Of a DNA stretch of 64,000 nt, positions 31,401 through 37,811 are shown piece by piece (position 1 is the stretch's first letter; each line of letters opens with the position of its first letter). Position numbers and translations under genes: made by a program. The stretch covers positions 5,456,001-5,520,000 of the forward strand of contig NZ_JARXYP010000002.1 in assembly GCF_029893805.1 (NCBI RefSeq). Reading direction: 5' to 3'. Source of the DNA: Streptomyces sp. SAI-135 (GTDB taxonomy: Bacteria > Actinomycetota > Actinomycetes > Streptomycetales > Streptomycetaceae). A model generated the notes under the pieces. That model was not told the DNA's origin, searched no databases, and saw nothing but the letters and a program-made list of their open reading frames with translations.

Positions 31401-32959
31401 AGGGCACCGGCACGCTCCAGATCAAGCTGGCGTCCGGGATGGCGGTCGTGTCCCGTTCGTACGACGCGTGGGGCAACCTGCGCGGTGACCAGGCCGGTCC
31501 GGCCGCCTGGGCGGGTTCGCGGACGTACATCGGCGGCGCGGACGAGTCCAGTACGGGCCTGATCCACCTGGGCGCGCGGGACTACGACCCGGTGACGGGG
31601 CGCTTCACGACCATCGACCCGGTGATGGACCTCTCCGATCTCCTGCAGCTGGGCGGCTACGCGTACGCGGACAACAGTCCAGTGACAAAGGAGGACCCGA
31701 ACGGCCAGTTCTGGAGCTGGTCGCAGATCAGGCACAAGGCCTGGCAAGGGACGAAGGCCATCGCGCACGCGACCTACGAGTACTCGGGCGCTGCGGACTT
31801 CGTGAACTGCTACACCAACCCCACCCTCAGGGCCTGCCTAATGGCCTCGGCCACGGTCGGCATCCTCGTCGTCACCCGGGGCACGGGAGAGGTACCCCTG
31901 ATGACGGTCAGGGTCGAGATGGGCCTGAGCAGCAGTCTGCTGATCCGGGGCACGGAGCAGGCGGCCGTGAAAACCGCGGCCAAGGAGTCGGCCGCCCCCG
32001 CGGTGAAGGCCGTGGAGAAGAAGGTCGTCAAGACCGCCGAGGAGAAGGCGGCCAAGGCGGTTGAGAAGAAGACGGCCGCCAAGGCGACTGAGCGGTCGGC
32101 GGCGAAGACGGCGGAGAAGGACGCGGGCAGGGCTTCCGACGCGGGGGAGGACGCCGTCGAGGCGGGCGGCAAGTGCAACAGCTTCACGCCGAACACCCGG
32201 GTACTGCTGGCGAACGGCAAGTCCAAGGCCATCAAGGACCTCCGCCCCGGCGACAAGGTGAAATCCACGGATCCGGTGCTGGGCGCTCTGACCACCCAGA
32301 CGATCACGGCCACCATCAAGGGCCACGGCACCAAGCACCTGGTCCGCCTGACCCTGTCCAACGGCAAGTCCATCACCGCCACCGCCGGCCACCCGATCTG
32401 GCTCCCGAAGGAACACCGCTGGGCAAAGGCGAGCGAACTGCGGTCTGGGGACTGGCTGCAGACGTCGGCGGGGACGTATGTCCAGGTCACGGCGATCAAG
32501 GCGTGGACCCAAACGGCAACCGTCAACAACCTGACCGTGTCCAGCACACATACGTACTTTGTGCTGGCGGGAGCCATTCCGGTACTTGTCCACAATTGCA
32601 CCAGCGGCGAGAACGGCGGCAGGTATGGTGATTTGCAGCCTGCCGGGGCGGGGAATGAGATCAATCACGTTCCCGCCAACTCCACTAGCCCTCTCAGCAA
32701 GTACAGCGGTCCTTCGATCCGGATGGAATACGATGACCATCGTGCGGTCTATAGCACTGGCTCGTACCTCGAGTCGCAGGCTTGGCGTATGAGGCAGAAG
32801 GAGTTGATAGACGCCGGTGATTTCCGTGGTGCAATTCAGATGGACGTGGACGACATCCGTGCCCGCTTCGGCAGTAAGTATGATGAGGCGATCGTGGAGA
32901 TGTGGATGAGTCTGAGCTCGAATAAGGCCCTGCGGAAGTGGGCGGCGGGACGGAGCTAG
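25421..32959 (+). CDS. RHS-repeat polymorphic toxin with ricin-type lectin and Hint domain
   Basis: This is a 2,512-residue secreted toxin carrier. A signal peptide (about 1-40, cut after AVA) leads into a long N-terminal region of the kind seen in Streptomyces RHS proteins (about 320-560 resembles the SpvB/insecticidal-toxin shell). YD/RHS repeats run from about 1060 to 2030, with units such as TTYDALGNRTQVKDASGHL. Between repeats, about 1803-1920, sits a ricin-B-type lectin domain with three QxF motifs (QRF, QSF, QKF). The RHS core ends near 2097 (DYDPVTGRFTTIDPV and YADNSPV). A Lys/Ala-rich linker (about 2180-2247) precedes a Hint domain from Cys2252 to Asn2392-Cys2393 (VLVHN then C), which should cut off the last 120 residues. 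That tip is the toxin; its family is not certain. Its coding DNA has lower G+C than the shell. Confidence 0.92.
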   Translation: MFGRSRPRWHRGIRRVMAPGGVLLLSLALSIGVLDGRAVAEPPPTDDVAAMVDVPAIDPVDGADQSPDGYARQYAIDQAQDDTDPPDGSTAIPAAGPDGTADITPEKLAAAPDGLVQVDGGVPVKIGAASDDTAQQPTGTWSVNVLSQADTTAAGVNGLLMQITTSETTPAPAKVQIDATDFKNYFGAQWSDRLQLVRYPECFLTQPDNEVCATPEPLDDSADQLPDATTTDADGNETTDLGASKVEATLDLSTPMAADTATGTTTADAAAALSQGSVQSAVWHGTSAKAVSAAASAGSGGVLGVGDSGNGGGGSFRATPLSSAGTWAAGSSSGGFSYTYAIDAPPVSAGPTPTVAFSYNSQAVDGKTASANPQTSWIGEGWSYETGHIERSYRGCGQDQDGDSANNKGKAKKTGDLCWASWNAVMTLGGTTVELVRDDTTGEWHPRSDDGTKVERKTGADNGDGGGIDDKGEYWIATTRDGTKYYFGLDKVGGGHADTDSVSTVPVFGNDPKEPCHADAFKDSFCDQAWAWQLDKVVDLHGNAMVVNYRQEYNYYAKNKANKTAVRYARASYPLSIEYGLNKDHLDAVPAAKVEFRTEERCLNANSGRCDADDFASDDPAKYRVWYDTPRTLLCKTATSKQCPTFPSFWTRKRLEKVVTWAHRDGTSALSPIDEWTLNQAFNGGWYQTSPGLWLSGIQHGAYDTDTTDPDDAPGQTLPAVLFDGTALPNRVRDNSDDIELTYIHPRITGITDENGKKTVVAYNKGCTYAPAKTDIADNTAACYPVHWSPDESVENPPLSWFNKFTVARVTEQDTVVTQTALASPDLVTSYSYGGGGYWAKSDAEFTKPSQRTHSDWRGYASVTTEVGDPDGAAATRSRSTTYYLRGSGKTLKDDTGTTLSSDDASEYAGQAAEAVTYLSAESAAAAHSRVITLPGASTETARRARTGDSDLVARRSFMKRVDDLTAYNGKWRGTRTTTAVDGDALPKLSEVSTVTLTSPGDTTPVVGDTTCTLTTYDNKESLNLYGLPQRVLTTATDCDDVPSAATAQVVSDTTTGYNALGDATSQKALNGDGTASVTSSTTAYDDYGRATKVTLGTQVTGTTFTPGSSDYVVTGTSITNNKQQTTITTVDPARGLSLTTKDPNGSVTRYAYDLLGRLTTGWLPGDDDSLPTTKITYGLGSRTPTRVITSSLRDNGTYSDSVTFYDGMMRTVQTQSPDATGLGRIVTSVRYDDHGSSARTDNGYYTTGLPAKTWHLPTSQQPIPNSTKTTYDGLGRPLKSVTLHHNAEFATTTATYSDSDASVLVVPPAGGTATKTIGDAIGRAVKQITYTNAARTASTYTETTYDALGNRTQVKDASGHLWSWTYDSRHRVLTSTDPDSGTSRTWYDDQDRVTQTKDATGKILRYGYDPLGRQSSLTVGSATLPTAEWTYDTATNGIGRPATSVRHTTPGSAAGDIVTEATGYTPKGQLTGKTVTIPTITGTTNNLSGSYHWSYTYTRTGKQQSATLPATPGGMATAEKIITRYNAQDLPVSTSGWDWYTTGAIYNPYGQITRTTTGQNPYRVWTSALYDEPTGLLVHSYAATQTANGLVSQTAYAYDQAGNTSLVATGSTSGATTTWDNQCFTYDARGQLVEAWTGATAKSCTDSAGTTWKATDGSAIASGGVGTAPSPSTIATGTATYGSLPYWQSYRYDDLGNRTTVTDHSTQRTSTGALNAALDGGTSYAYGDTGQPNTLTDWTKKTVTPADSGTKTVTETNSATFDDAGRTATRTINGDSQSFVYDGEGLLTSVSGFGAGKGAVTGPGGLCLDDAGAGTADGTVIQIYTCNGSPAQRFSANGGKLTVLGKCVTAAGTASGSAITLKTCVPDASAQSFVLRSDGTFYNAASKLCINAPATTAGTDLTLATCTASASTQKFALSASTSYLYDADGNRIAKTTGGWTTLYLGETEVWGSQTNTSTRAVRTYAQAGAPAVVRYTSSATSSQTLAAQITNTQGTGTLQIKLASGMAVVSRSYDAWGNLRGDQAGPAAWAGSRTYIGGADESSTGLIHLGARDYDPVTGRFTTIDPVMDLSDLLQLGGYAYADNSPVTKEDPNGQFWSWSQIRHKAWQGTKAIAHATYEYSGAADFVNCYTNPTLRACLMASATVGILVVTRGTGEVPLMTVRVEMGLSSSLLIRGTEQAAVKTAAKESAAPAVKAVEKKVVKTAEEKAAKAVEKKTAAKATERSAAKTAEKDAGRASDAGEDAVEAGGKCNSFTPNTRVLLANGKSKAIKDLRPGDKVKSTDPVLGALTTQTITATIKGHGTKHLVRLTLSNGKSITATAGHPIWLPKEHRWAKASELRSGDWLQTSAGTYVQVTAIKAWTQTATVNNLTVSSTHTYFVLAGAIPVLVHNCTSGENGGRYGDLQPAGAGNEINHVPANSTSPLSKYSGPSIRMEYDDHRAVYSTGSYLESQAWRMRQKELIDAGDFRGAIQMDVDDIRARFGSKYDEAIVEMWMSLSSNKALRKWAAGRS

Positions 32960-32990
32960 TAGTTCCGTATGGAAACGGAGTAGGGGTCGG

Positions 32991-33476
32991 ATGTCGTCGG
33001 ATTGGAAAACTGAGATCGTCGAGTGCGGTGACCTTGTGCAAGACGATGATGAGTTCACGCCTCCAGAGGAGGCAGCGCGACGCTGGAATCGGTACGTTCA
33101 GTTGGCCGATTCTGTGACCGGAAAAGAAGGAGCAGAAGGCGTCGCCGCGATCGTCTCCTCGCTGAGGGCGGAAGAGGATTATGGGGCATACCAGGCGGCG
33201 CACGCAGCCTTGTCGCGCTTCCCTCCTGTGGACCTCGGGAAGGGCGTGGCGTTGGCGGCGAGTGAGCTTGTCTCGATTCCGAAGGACGGCAGCGGTAACG
33301 TTCTCTTGATTCTGGCGCGTTCGGGTTCCGTTGCCGTAAATAGCTTCAACGAGACCATCCGGGCATCTCATTCGAGTATTCAAGGCGACATGCGCGCACT
33401 CGTGGAGTTCCATGAGGAGGAGGAATGGCTTTCTGATGAGGCCGTTCGGAATGTTCTCCTGACGCCGCGCGGATAG
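32991..33476 (+). CDS. Candidate immunity protein for the RHS toxin
   Basis: This 161-residue soluble, acidic, helix-rich protein starts at ATG 32991, 31 bases after the toxin stop and behind a GGAG site. I recognise no named family. Three facts support an immunity role. It directly follows the toxin tip on the same strand. It has no signal peptide, as expected for a cytoplasmic antidote. It shares the tip's unusual base composition (30 of 60 bases are G or C in 33001-33060, against about 70% in flanking genes). A HEAT-like helical fold around residues 45-110 (AAIVSSLRAEEDYGAYQAAH) is possible. Neutralisation of this toxin is an inference from position. Confidence 0.7.
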   Translation: MSSDWKTEIVECGDLVQDDDEFTPPEEAARRWNRYVQLADSVTGKEGAEGVAAIVSSLRAEEDYGAYQAAHAALSRFPPVDLGKGVALAASELVSIPKDGSGNVLLILARSGSVAVNSFNETIRASHSSIQGDMRALVEFHEEEEWLSDEAVRNVLLTPRG

Positions 33477-33624
33477 CTGCATGGCGGGACTGCCTTGGCG
33501 TCCACGCCGACGGCAACGTCAGCGGCGCTGACGTCCTGAACAGCGCGAACAACCCCGCCCTGGGCGTCTGCCTGAGCGCGGGGCTCGTCTTCGCGCCGAA
33601 GGGGGACGTGGACAAGGCGCGAGC
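33477..33624 (+). other. Short non-coding or decayed stretch after the immunity gene
   Basis: One frame (33487-33620) is open without a start and reads HADGNVSGADVLNSANNPAL. The remote similarity to the end of TnpB-type transposases is too weak to use. I treat it as debris between the toxin cassette and the decayed regulator. Confidence 0.3.
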
Positions 33625-34062
33625 GTGGGGGAGTTGGAGGCGAACGCGGTCGAACTTCAGCTCTACGACCCTCTGGCCCGCAGGGCGGACTTCGAGCGGG
33701 GCCCGGCGCCCGAGCTCGGCTTCGTGCCGGAGGAACGGCCGGTTCGGCGTCCGCTCGGTTGGCGGGCGGCGCCGTGGGGGGCGGCTCGAACACTTGCTGG
33801 AGGTGGCGCGGGTGCGGAACGTGGAGCTTCACGTGATGTCGATGGACCGAGAGAGACGCGCGGGGCCGGCGGGTGGCATTAAGGTGCTGACGTTCGCGGA
33901 CGTTTCGGCTGAGGGTGCTCGCCGGTGGTGGCCATGGCCGCCCGGTCCGAGAGCTCAAGCGCCTCCGCATCCTTGAGCTGCGGTACGGAATCATCCGTAC
34001 CGCAGGCGCTCACTCTCTGTGAGTCACAGGTCTTCGTCCAACATCAGCTGGCGGACACGTGA
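33625..34062 (+). pseudogene. Decayed XRE-family regulator (DUF5753 part)
   Basis: Pieces of the DUF5753 ligand-binding domain of Streptomyces XRE regulators can be read in order but in different frames. LEANAVELQLYDPL then RRADFERGPAPELGFV lie in one frame (33625 to about 33770). EHLLEVARVRNVELHVMSMD to GGIKVLTFADV lie in a second frame (to about 33915). RILELRYGIIRT (about 33968-34003) and ESQVFVQHQLADT with stop TGA 34060-34062 follow after further shifts. The usual VPGLLQT segment after YDPL is deleted and the N-terminal helix-turn-helix is absent. The gene cannot make a working protein. Its natural DUF397 partner follows and is also broken. Confidence 0.75.
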
Positions 34063-34104
34063 TCCAGGGCACCGACTCCCAGTTGCAGTGGATCAAGAGC
34101 GGGG
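34059..34104 (+). pseudogene. Remnant of a DUF397 gene
   Basis: A GTG at 34059 overlaps the stop of the decayed DUF5753 gene in the GTGA arrangement typical of XRE-DUF397 pairs. The first codons read VIQGTDSQLQWIKS, which matches the W-x-KS opening of DUF397. The expected continuation (a Cys-Val-Glu motif) is missing; the frame drifts into the S10 promoter region and stops at 34242. Confidence 0.55.
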
Positions 34105-34172
34105 GTCGCGGTAACGCCCAGCGCGGAGCGACCTGGAGTGCTGACCGTCACGCCTGGACGTTCGAGCCGTGT

Positions 34173-34200
34173 TTGACCTGCGTCACTCTCGGGGTATTGT
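34173..34200 (+). promoter_or_regulatory. S10 operon promoter candidate
   Basis: TTGACC (34173-34178) and TATTGT (34195-34200) are 16 bases apart. A second, weaker candidate is TTGGCC (34212) with CAGACT (34237), 19 bases apart. Either gives an rpsJ leader of 300-340 bases. Confidence 0.55.
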
Positions 34201-34547
34201 CTCCCGCTCGATTGGCCAGGCCCGTGCCCCGTATGGCAGACTAGCGGGGTTGCTCGGTCGAGTGTTGATGCTGCGCGCCTCCCGCCGGGAGGACCGGAAG
34301 CGAGTCCCACAGTACTCGTCGTTCCAACTGCCGTAAGGCAGCGCTGGGGCGGACGTACGGGAATCTTTCGGGAAGTGTCAGTGCGGCACCGGCCAGGCAC
34401 CCGGTGAACCTCTTTCTCAGGCAAAAGATGTTCGGACAAGGGACATCTGTGTCAGCGAGAGTGCGACACGCCCGACCGCGTGGGTCGGAGGAAGTCAAGG
34501 GAACGCCGGGTTCCAGAGCTGTAGAGAGACAGGACTAACGAGTAGCC
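34201..34547 (+). promoter_or_regulatory. Long structured leader of the S10 operon
   Basis: About 340 bases precede rpsJ with no real gene. It contains several small hairpins (CTCCCGCC-GGGAGG near 34280, ACTGCC-GTAA-GGCAG near 34328) and, at 34464-34488, the hairpin element with CCGACC / GGTCGG arms that is nearly identical in the rpsL leader. In E. coli the S10 leader is the target of L4 autoregulation; the structure here is different, so the ligand is unknown. Confidence 0.55.
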
Positions 34548-34856
34548 ATGGCGGGACAGAAGATCCGCATCCGGCTCAAGGCCTACGACCACGAGGTCAT
34601 CGACTCCTCGGCGAAGAAGATCGTCGAGACGGTGACGCGCACTGGTGCGTCGGTCGCGGGCCCGGTGCCGCTGCCCACTGAGAAGAACGTGTACTGCGTC
34701 ATCAAGTCGCCGCACAAGTACAAGGACTCGCGCGAGCACTTCGAGATGCGCACGCACAAGCGCCTGATCGACATCCTCGACCCGACCCCCAAGACCGTTG
34801 ACTCTCTGATGCGACTCGACCTCCCGGCCGGTGTCGACATCGAGATCAAGCTCTGA
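34548..34856 (+). CDS. rpsJ: 30S ribosomal protein S10
   Basis: S10 is part of the 30S head and, in other bacteria, also the NusB partner in antitermination. The 102-residue product starts MAGQKIRIRLKAYDHEVID and carries GPVPLPTEKN and the SREHFEMRTHKR loop of the family. ATG 34548 heads the S10 operon after a 340-base leader. rplC begins 17 bases later. Confidence 0.98.
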   Translation: MAGQKIRIRLKAYDHEVIDSSAKKIVETVTRTGASVAGPVPLPTEKNVYCVIKSPHKYKDSREHFEMRTHKRLIDILDPTPKTVDSLMRLDLPAGVDIEIKL

Positions 34857-34873
34857 GGCCGGTGATCTGAACG

Positions 34874-35518
34874 ATGGCTAAGCAGATCAAGGGCATCCTG
34901 GGCGAGAAGCTCGGCATGACGCAGGTGTGGGACGAGAACAACCGTGTTGTTCCGGTCACCGTCGTCAAGGCCGGCCCCAACGTCGTGACCCAGGTCCGTA
35001 CGAACGACGTCGACGGCTACGAGTCCGTCCAGATCGCGTTCGGCGAGATCGACCCGCGCAAGGTGAACAAGCCCCTCAAGGGCCACTTCGCCAAGGCCGA
35101 TGTCACCCCGCGTCGCCACCTCGTCGAGATCCGCACCGCGGACGCCTCCGAGTACACCCTCGGCCAGGAGATCACCGCTGAGGTGTTCGAGGCCGGGATC
35201 AAGGTCGACGTGACCGGCAAGAGCAAGGGCAAGGGCTTCGCCGGTGTCATGAAGCGTCACAACTTCAAGGGCCTCGGCGCCGGTCACGGCACCCAGCGCA
35301 AGCACCGCTCTCCCGGTTCCATCGGTGGCTGCGCCACCCCGGGCCGCGTGTTCAAGGGCCTCCGCATGGCGGGTCGTATGGGCAACGAGCGGGTCACCAC
35401 CCAGAACCTGACCGTTCACGCCGTTGACGCGGAGAAGGGCCTGCTCCTCATCAAGGGTGCGGTTCCTGGTCCGAACGGCGGCCTCGTCCTGGTCCGCACC
35501 GCGGCCAAGGGGGCCTGA
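34874..35518 (+). CDS. rplC: 50S ribosomal protein L3
   Basis: L3 is an early-assembly protein whose long loop reaches the peptidyl transferase centre. The 214-residue product has the N-terminal ILGEKLGMTQVWDE motif, and the loop is seen as GAGHGTQRKHRSPGSIG followed by RVFKGLRMAGRMG. The size is usual for actinobacteria. It is followed after four bases by rplD. Confidence 0.98.
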   Translation: MAKQIKGILGEKLGMTQVWDENNRVVPVTVVKAGPNVVTQVRTNDVDGYESVQIAFGEIDPRKVNKPLKGHFAKADVTPRRHLVEIRTADASEYTLGQEITAEVFEAGIKVDVTGKSKGKGFAGVMKRHNFKGLGAGHGTQRKHRSPGSIGGCATPGRVFKGLRMAGRMGNERVTTQNLTVHAVDAEKGLLLIKGAVPGPNGGLVLVRTAAKGA

Positions 35519-35522
35519 GGAT

Positions 35523-36179
35523 ATGAGCACCATTGACATTCTGTCGCCCTCCGGCGACACCGCCGGGACCGTCGAGCTCCCGGCCGAGATCTTCGACGTC
35601 GAGAAGGTCAGCATCCCGCTGATCCACCAGGTCGTCGTCGCGCAGCTGGCCGCTGCCCGCCAGGGCACGCACAAGACCAAGACGCGTGGCGAGGTCCGTG
35701 GTGGCGGCAAGAAGCCGTACCGCCAGAAGGGCACCGGCCGCGCCCGTCAGGGTTCGACCCGTGCGCCGCAGTTCGCCGGCGGTGGCGTCGTCCACGGCCC
35801 CGTGCCGCGTGACTACTCGCAGCGGACCCCGAAGAAGATGAAGGCCGCGGCCCTGCGCCACGCCCTCACCGACCGGGCCCGCCACAACCGCATCCACGTC
35901 GTCTCCGGCGTGGTCGAGGGCGCGACCCCCTCCACGAAGGCCGCCAAGTCGCTGTTCGGCAAGATCTCGGAGCGCAAGAACCTGCTCCTGGTCGTCGACC
36001 GTGCCGACGAGGCCGCGTGGCTGTCCGCCCGCAACCTGCCCCAGGTCCACATCCTGGAGCCGGGCCAGCTGAACACGTACGACGTTCTCGTCTCGGACGA
36101 CGTGGTCTTCACCCAGGCCGCCTTCGAGTCCTTCGTGTCCGGCCCGAAGGCCAACGACACCGAAGGGAGCGAGGCCTGA
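35523..36179 (+). CDS. rplD: 50S ribosomal protein L4
   Basis: L4 binds 23S rRNA and lines the exit tunnel. The 218-residue protein begins MSTIDILSPSGDTAGTV. Its tunnel loop is seen as TRGEVRGGGKKPYRQKGTGRAR (here split: GGGKKPYRQKGTGRAR at residues 61-76). Its last base is the first base of the rplW start, a TGATG overlap, so the two are coupled. Confidence 0.97.
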   Translation: MSTIDILSPSGDTAGTVELPAEIFDVEKVSIPLIHQVVVAQLAAARQGTHKTKTRGEVRGGGKKPYRQKGTGRARQGSTRAPQFAGGGVVHGPVPRDYSQRTPKKMKAAALRHALTDRARHNRIHVVSGVVEGATPSTKAAKSLFGKISERKNLLLVVDRADEAAWLSARNLPQVHILEPGQLNTYDVLVSDDVVFTQAAFESFVSGPKANDTEGSEA

Positions 36180-36598
36180 TGGCTACGCGTCACCCGAGCA
36201 TCGCCTCCAAGGCTGCGAAGGCCGCCAAGGCCGCGCGCGTCGCCAAGGCGCGCCGCCACGCCGCCGAGGGCAAGAACACCGTCGTCACGCCGGCGAGCAA
36301 GGCCTTCACGGACCCCCGTGACGTCCTGCTGAAGCCGGTCGTGTCCGAGAAGAGCTACGCGCTTCTCGACGAGGGCAAGTACACGTTCATCGTGGCCCCC
36401 GGCGCCAACAAGACCCAGATCAAGCAGGCCGTCCAGGCGGTCTTCTCGGTCAAGGTCACCGGGGTCAACACGATCAACCGCCAGGGCAAGCGCAAGCGGA
36501 CCCGCACCGGCTTCGGCAAGCGTGCCGACAGCAAGCGCGCGATCGTGACCCTTGCCGAGGGCGACCGTATCGACATCTTCGGCGGTCCGACCGCGTAA
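36179..36598 (+). CDS. rplW: 50S ribosomal protein L23
   Basis: L23 lies at the tunnel exit and is the docking site for trigger factor and SRP. The protein is 139 residues, longer than the usual 95-100, because of an N-terminal Lys/Ala-rich extension of about 40 residues (KAAKAAKAARVAKARRHAAE), followed by the normal domain from DPRDVLLKPVVSEKSY. The extension appears to be typical of Streptomyces. The start overlaps the rplD stop. Confidence 0.96.
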   Translation: MATRHPSIASKAAKAAKAARVAKARRHAAEGKNTVVTPASKAFTDPRDVLLKPVVSEKSYALLDEGKYTFIVAPGANKTQIKQAVQAVFSVKVTGVNTINRQGKRKRTRTGFGKRADSKRAIVTLAEGDRIDIFGGPTA

Positions 36599-36636
36599 GC
36601 GGGTCGGATCGTCCGATATCGGACGAGGACTGAGAA

Positions 36637-37473
36637 ATGGGAATCCGCAAGTACAAGCCGACTACGCCGGGCCGTCGTGGCTCCAGCGTCGCCGACTTCG
36701 TCGAGGTCACGCGGTCCACGCCGGAGAAGTCGCTGGTCCGCCCGCTGCACAGCAAGGGCGGCCGTAACAACGCCGGTCGTGTGACCGTTCGCCACCAGGG
36801 TGGCGGACACAAGCGCGCCTACCGTGTCATCGACTTCCGTCGCCATGACAAGGACGGCGTGCCGGCGAAGGTCGCGCACATCGAGTACGACCCCAACCGC
36901 ACCGCGCGCATCGCGCTGCTGCACTACGCCGACGGCGAGAAGCGCTACATCCTCGCCCCGCGCAACCTGCAGCAGGGTGACCGCGTCGAGAACGGTCCCG
37001 GGGCCGACATCAAGCCGGGCAACAACCTGGCGCTCCGCAACATCCCGGTCGGTACCACGATCCACGCGATCGAGCTCCGTCCCGGTGGCGGCGCCAAGTT
37101 CGCCCGCTCCGCCGGTGCCTCCGTGCAGCTGCTCGCGAAGGAGGGCACGATGGCCCACCTCCGCATGCCCTCCGGTGAGATCCGCCTGGTCGACCAGCGC
37201 TGCCGCGCCACGGTCGGCGAGGTCGGCAACGCCGAGCAGAGCAACATCAACTGGGGTAAGGCCGGCCGCAAGCGCTGGCTGGGCGTCCGCCCGACCGTTC
37301 GCGGTGTGGCGATGAACCCGGTTGACCACCCCCACGGTGGTGGTGAGGGCAAGACCTCCGGTGGTCGCCACCCGGTCAGCCCCTGGGGTCAGAAGGAGGG
37401 TCGTACTCGTTCGCCGAAGAAGGCTTCGAACAAGTACATCGTCCGCCGCCGCAAGACGAACAAGAAGCGCTAG
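36637..37473 (+). CDS. rplB: 50S ribosomal protein L2
   Basis: L2 is needed for subunit joining and an active peptidyl transferase centre. The 278-residue product has the early GRNNAGRVTVRHQGGGHKR motif and the C-terminal NPVDHPHGGGEGK loop, with Asp230 and the two histidines 231 and 233 that approach the catalytic centre. Normal length; ATG 36637. Confidence 0.98.
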   Translation: MGIRKYKPTTPGRRGSSVADFVEVTRSTPEKSLVRPLHSKGGRNNAGRVTVRHQGGGHKRAYRVIDFRRHDKDGVPAKVAHIEYDPNRTARIALLHYADGEKRYILAPRNLQQGDRVENGPGADIKPGNNLALRNIPVGTTIHAIELRPGGGAKFARSAGASVQLLAKEGTMAHLRMPSGEIRLVDQRCRATVGEVGNAEQSNINWGKAGRKRWLGVRPTVRGVAMNPVDHPHGGGEGKTSGGRHPVSPWGQKEGRTRSPKKASNKYIVRRRKTNKKR

Positions 37474-37485
37474 GAGCGGGTTTAG

Positions 37486-37767
37486 ATGCCGCGCAGTCTC
37501 AAGAAGGGGCCCTTCGTCGACGACCACCTGATCAAGAAGGTGGACGCCCAGAACGAAGCCGGTTCCAAGAACGTCATCAAGACCTGGTCCCGTCGCTCGA
37601 TGATCGTCCCGGCCATGCTCGGCCACACGATCGCGGTGCACAACGGCAAGACCCACATCCCGGTGTTCGTCACCGAGTCGATGGTCGGCCACAAGCTCGG
37701 CGAGTTCTCGCCGACGCGCACCTTCCGGGGTCACGTCAAGGACGACCGGAAGTCGAAGCGCCGCTAA
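37486..37767 (+). CDS. rpsS: 30S ribosomal protein S19
   Basis: S19 sits in the 30S head with S13 and touches tRNA. The 93-residue product begins MPRSLKKGPFVDDHLIKKV, has WSRRSMIVPAMLGHTIAVHN and ends DDRKSKRR. ATG 37486 is 12 bases after rplB. Confidence 0.98.
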   Translation: MPRSLKKGPFVDDHLIKKVDAQNEAGSKNVIKTWSRRSMIVPAMLGHTIAVHNGKTHIPVFVTESMVGHKLGEFSPTRTFRGHVKDDRKSKRR

Positions 37768-37811
37768 ACGCGGATCGCATTCAGACACGTAAGTAACTGA
37801 GAGGGACAACC

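Noticed and set aside
29069..31768. Long minus-strand frame opposite the RHS gene
   Set aside because: It is an antisense shadow of YD repeats.
33487..33620. Possible TnpB transposase end
   Set aside because: Only a few residues suggest it; the zinc-finger cysteines are missing.
33978..34005. Perfect 12-base inverted repeat that looks like a terminator
   Set aside because: It lies in decayed coding DNA for ELRYGIIRT of the DUF5753 domain, so the symmetry is probably coincidental.
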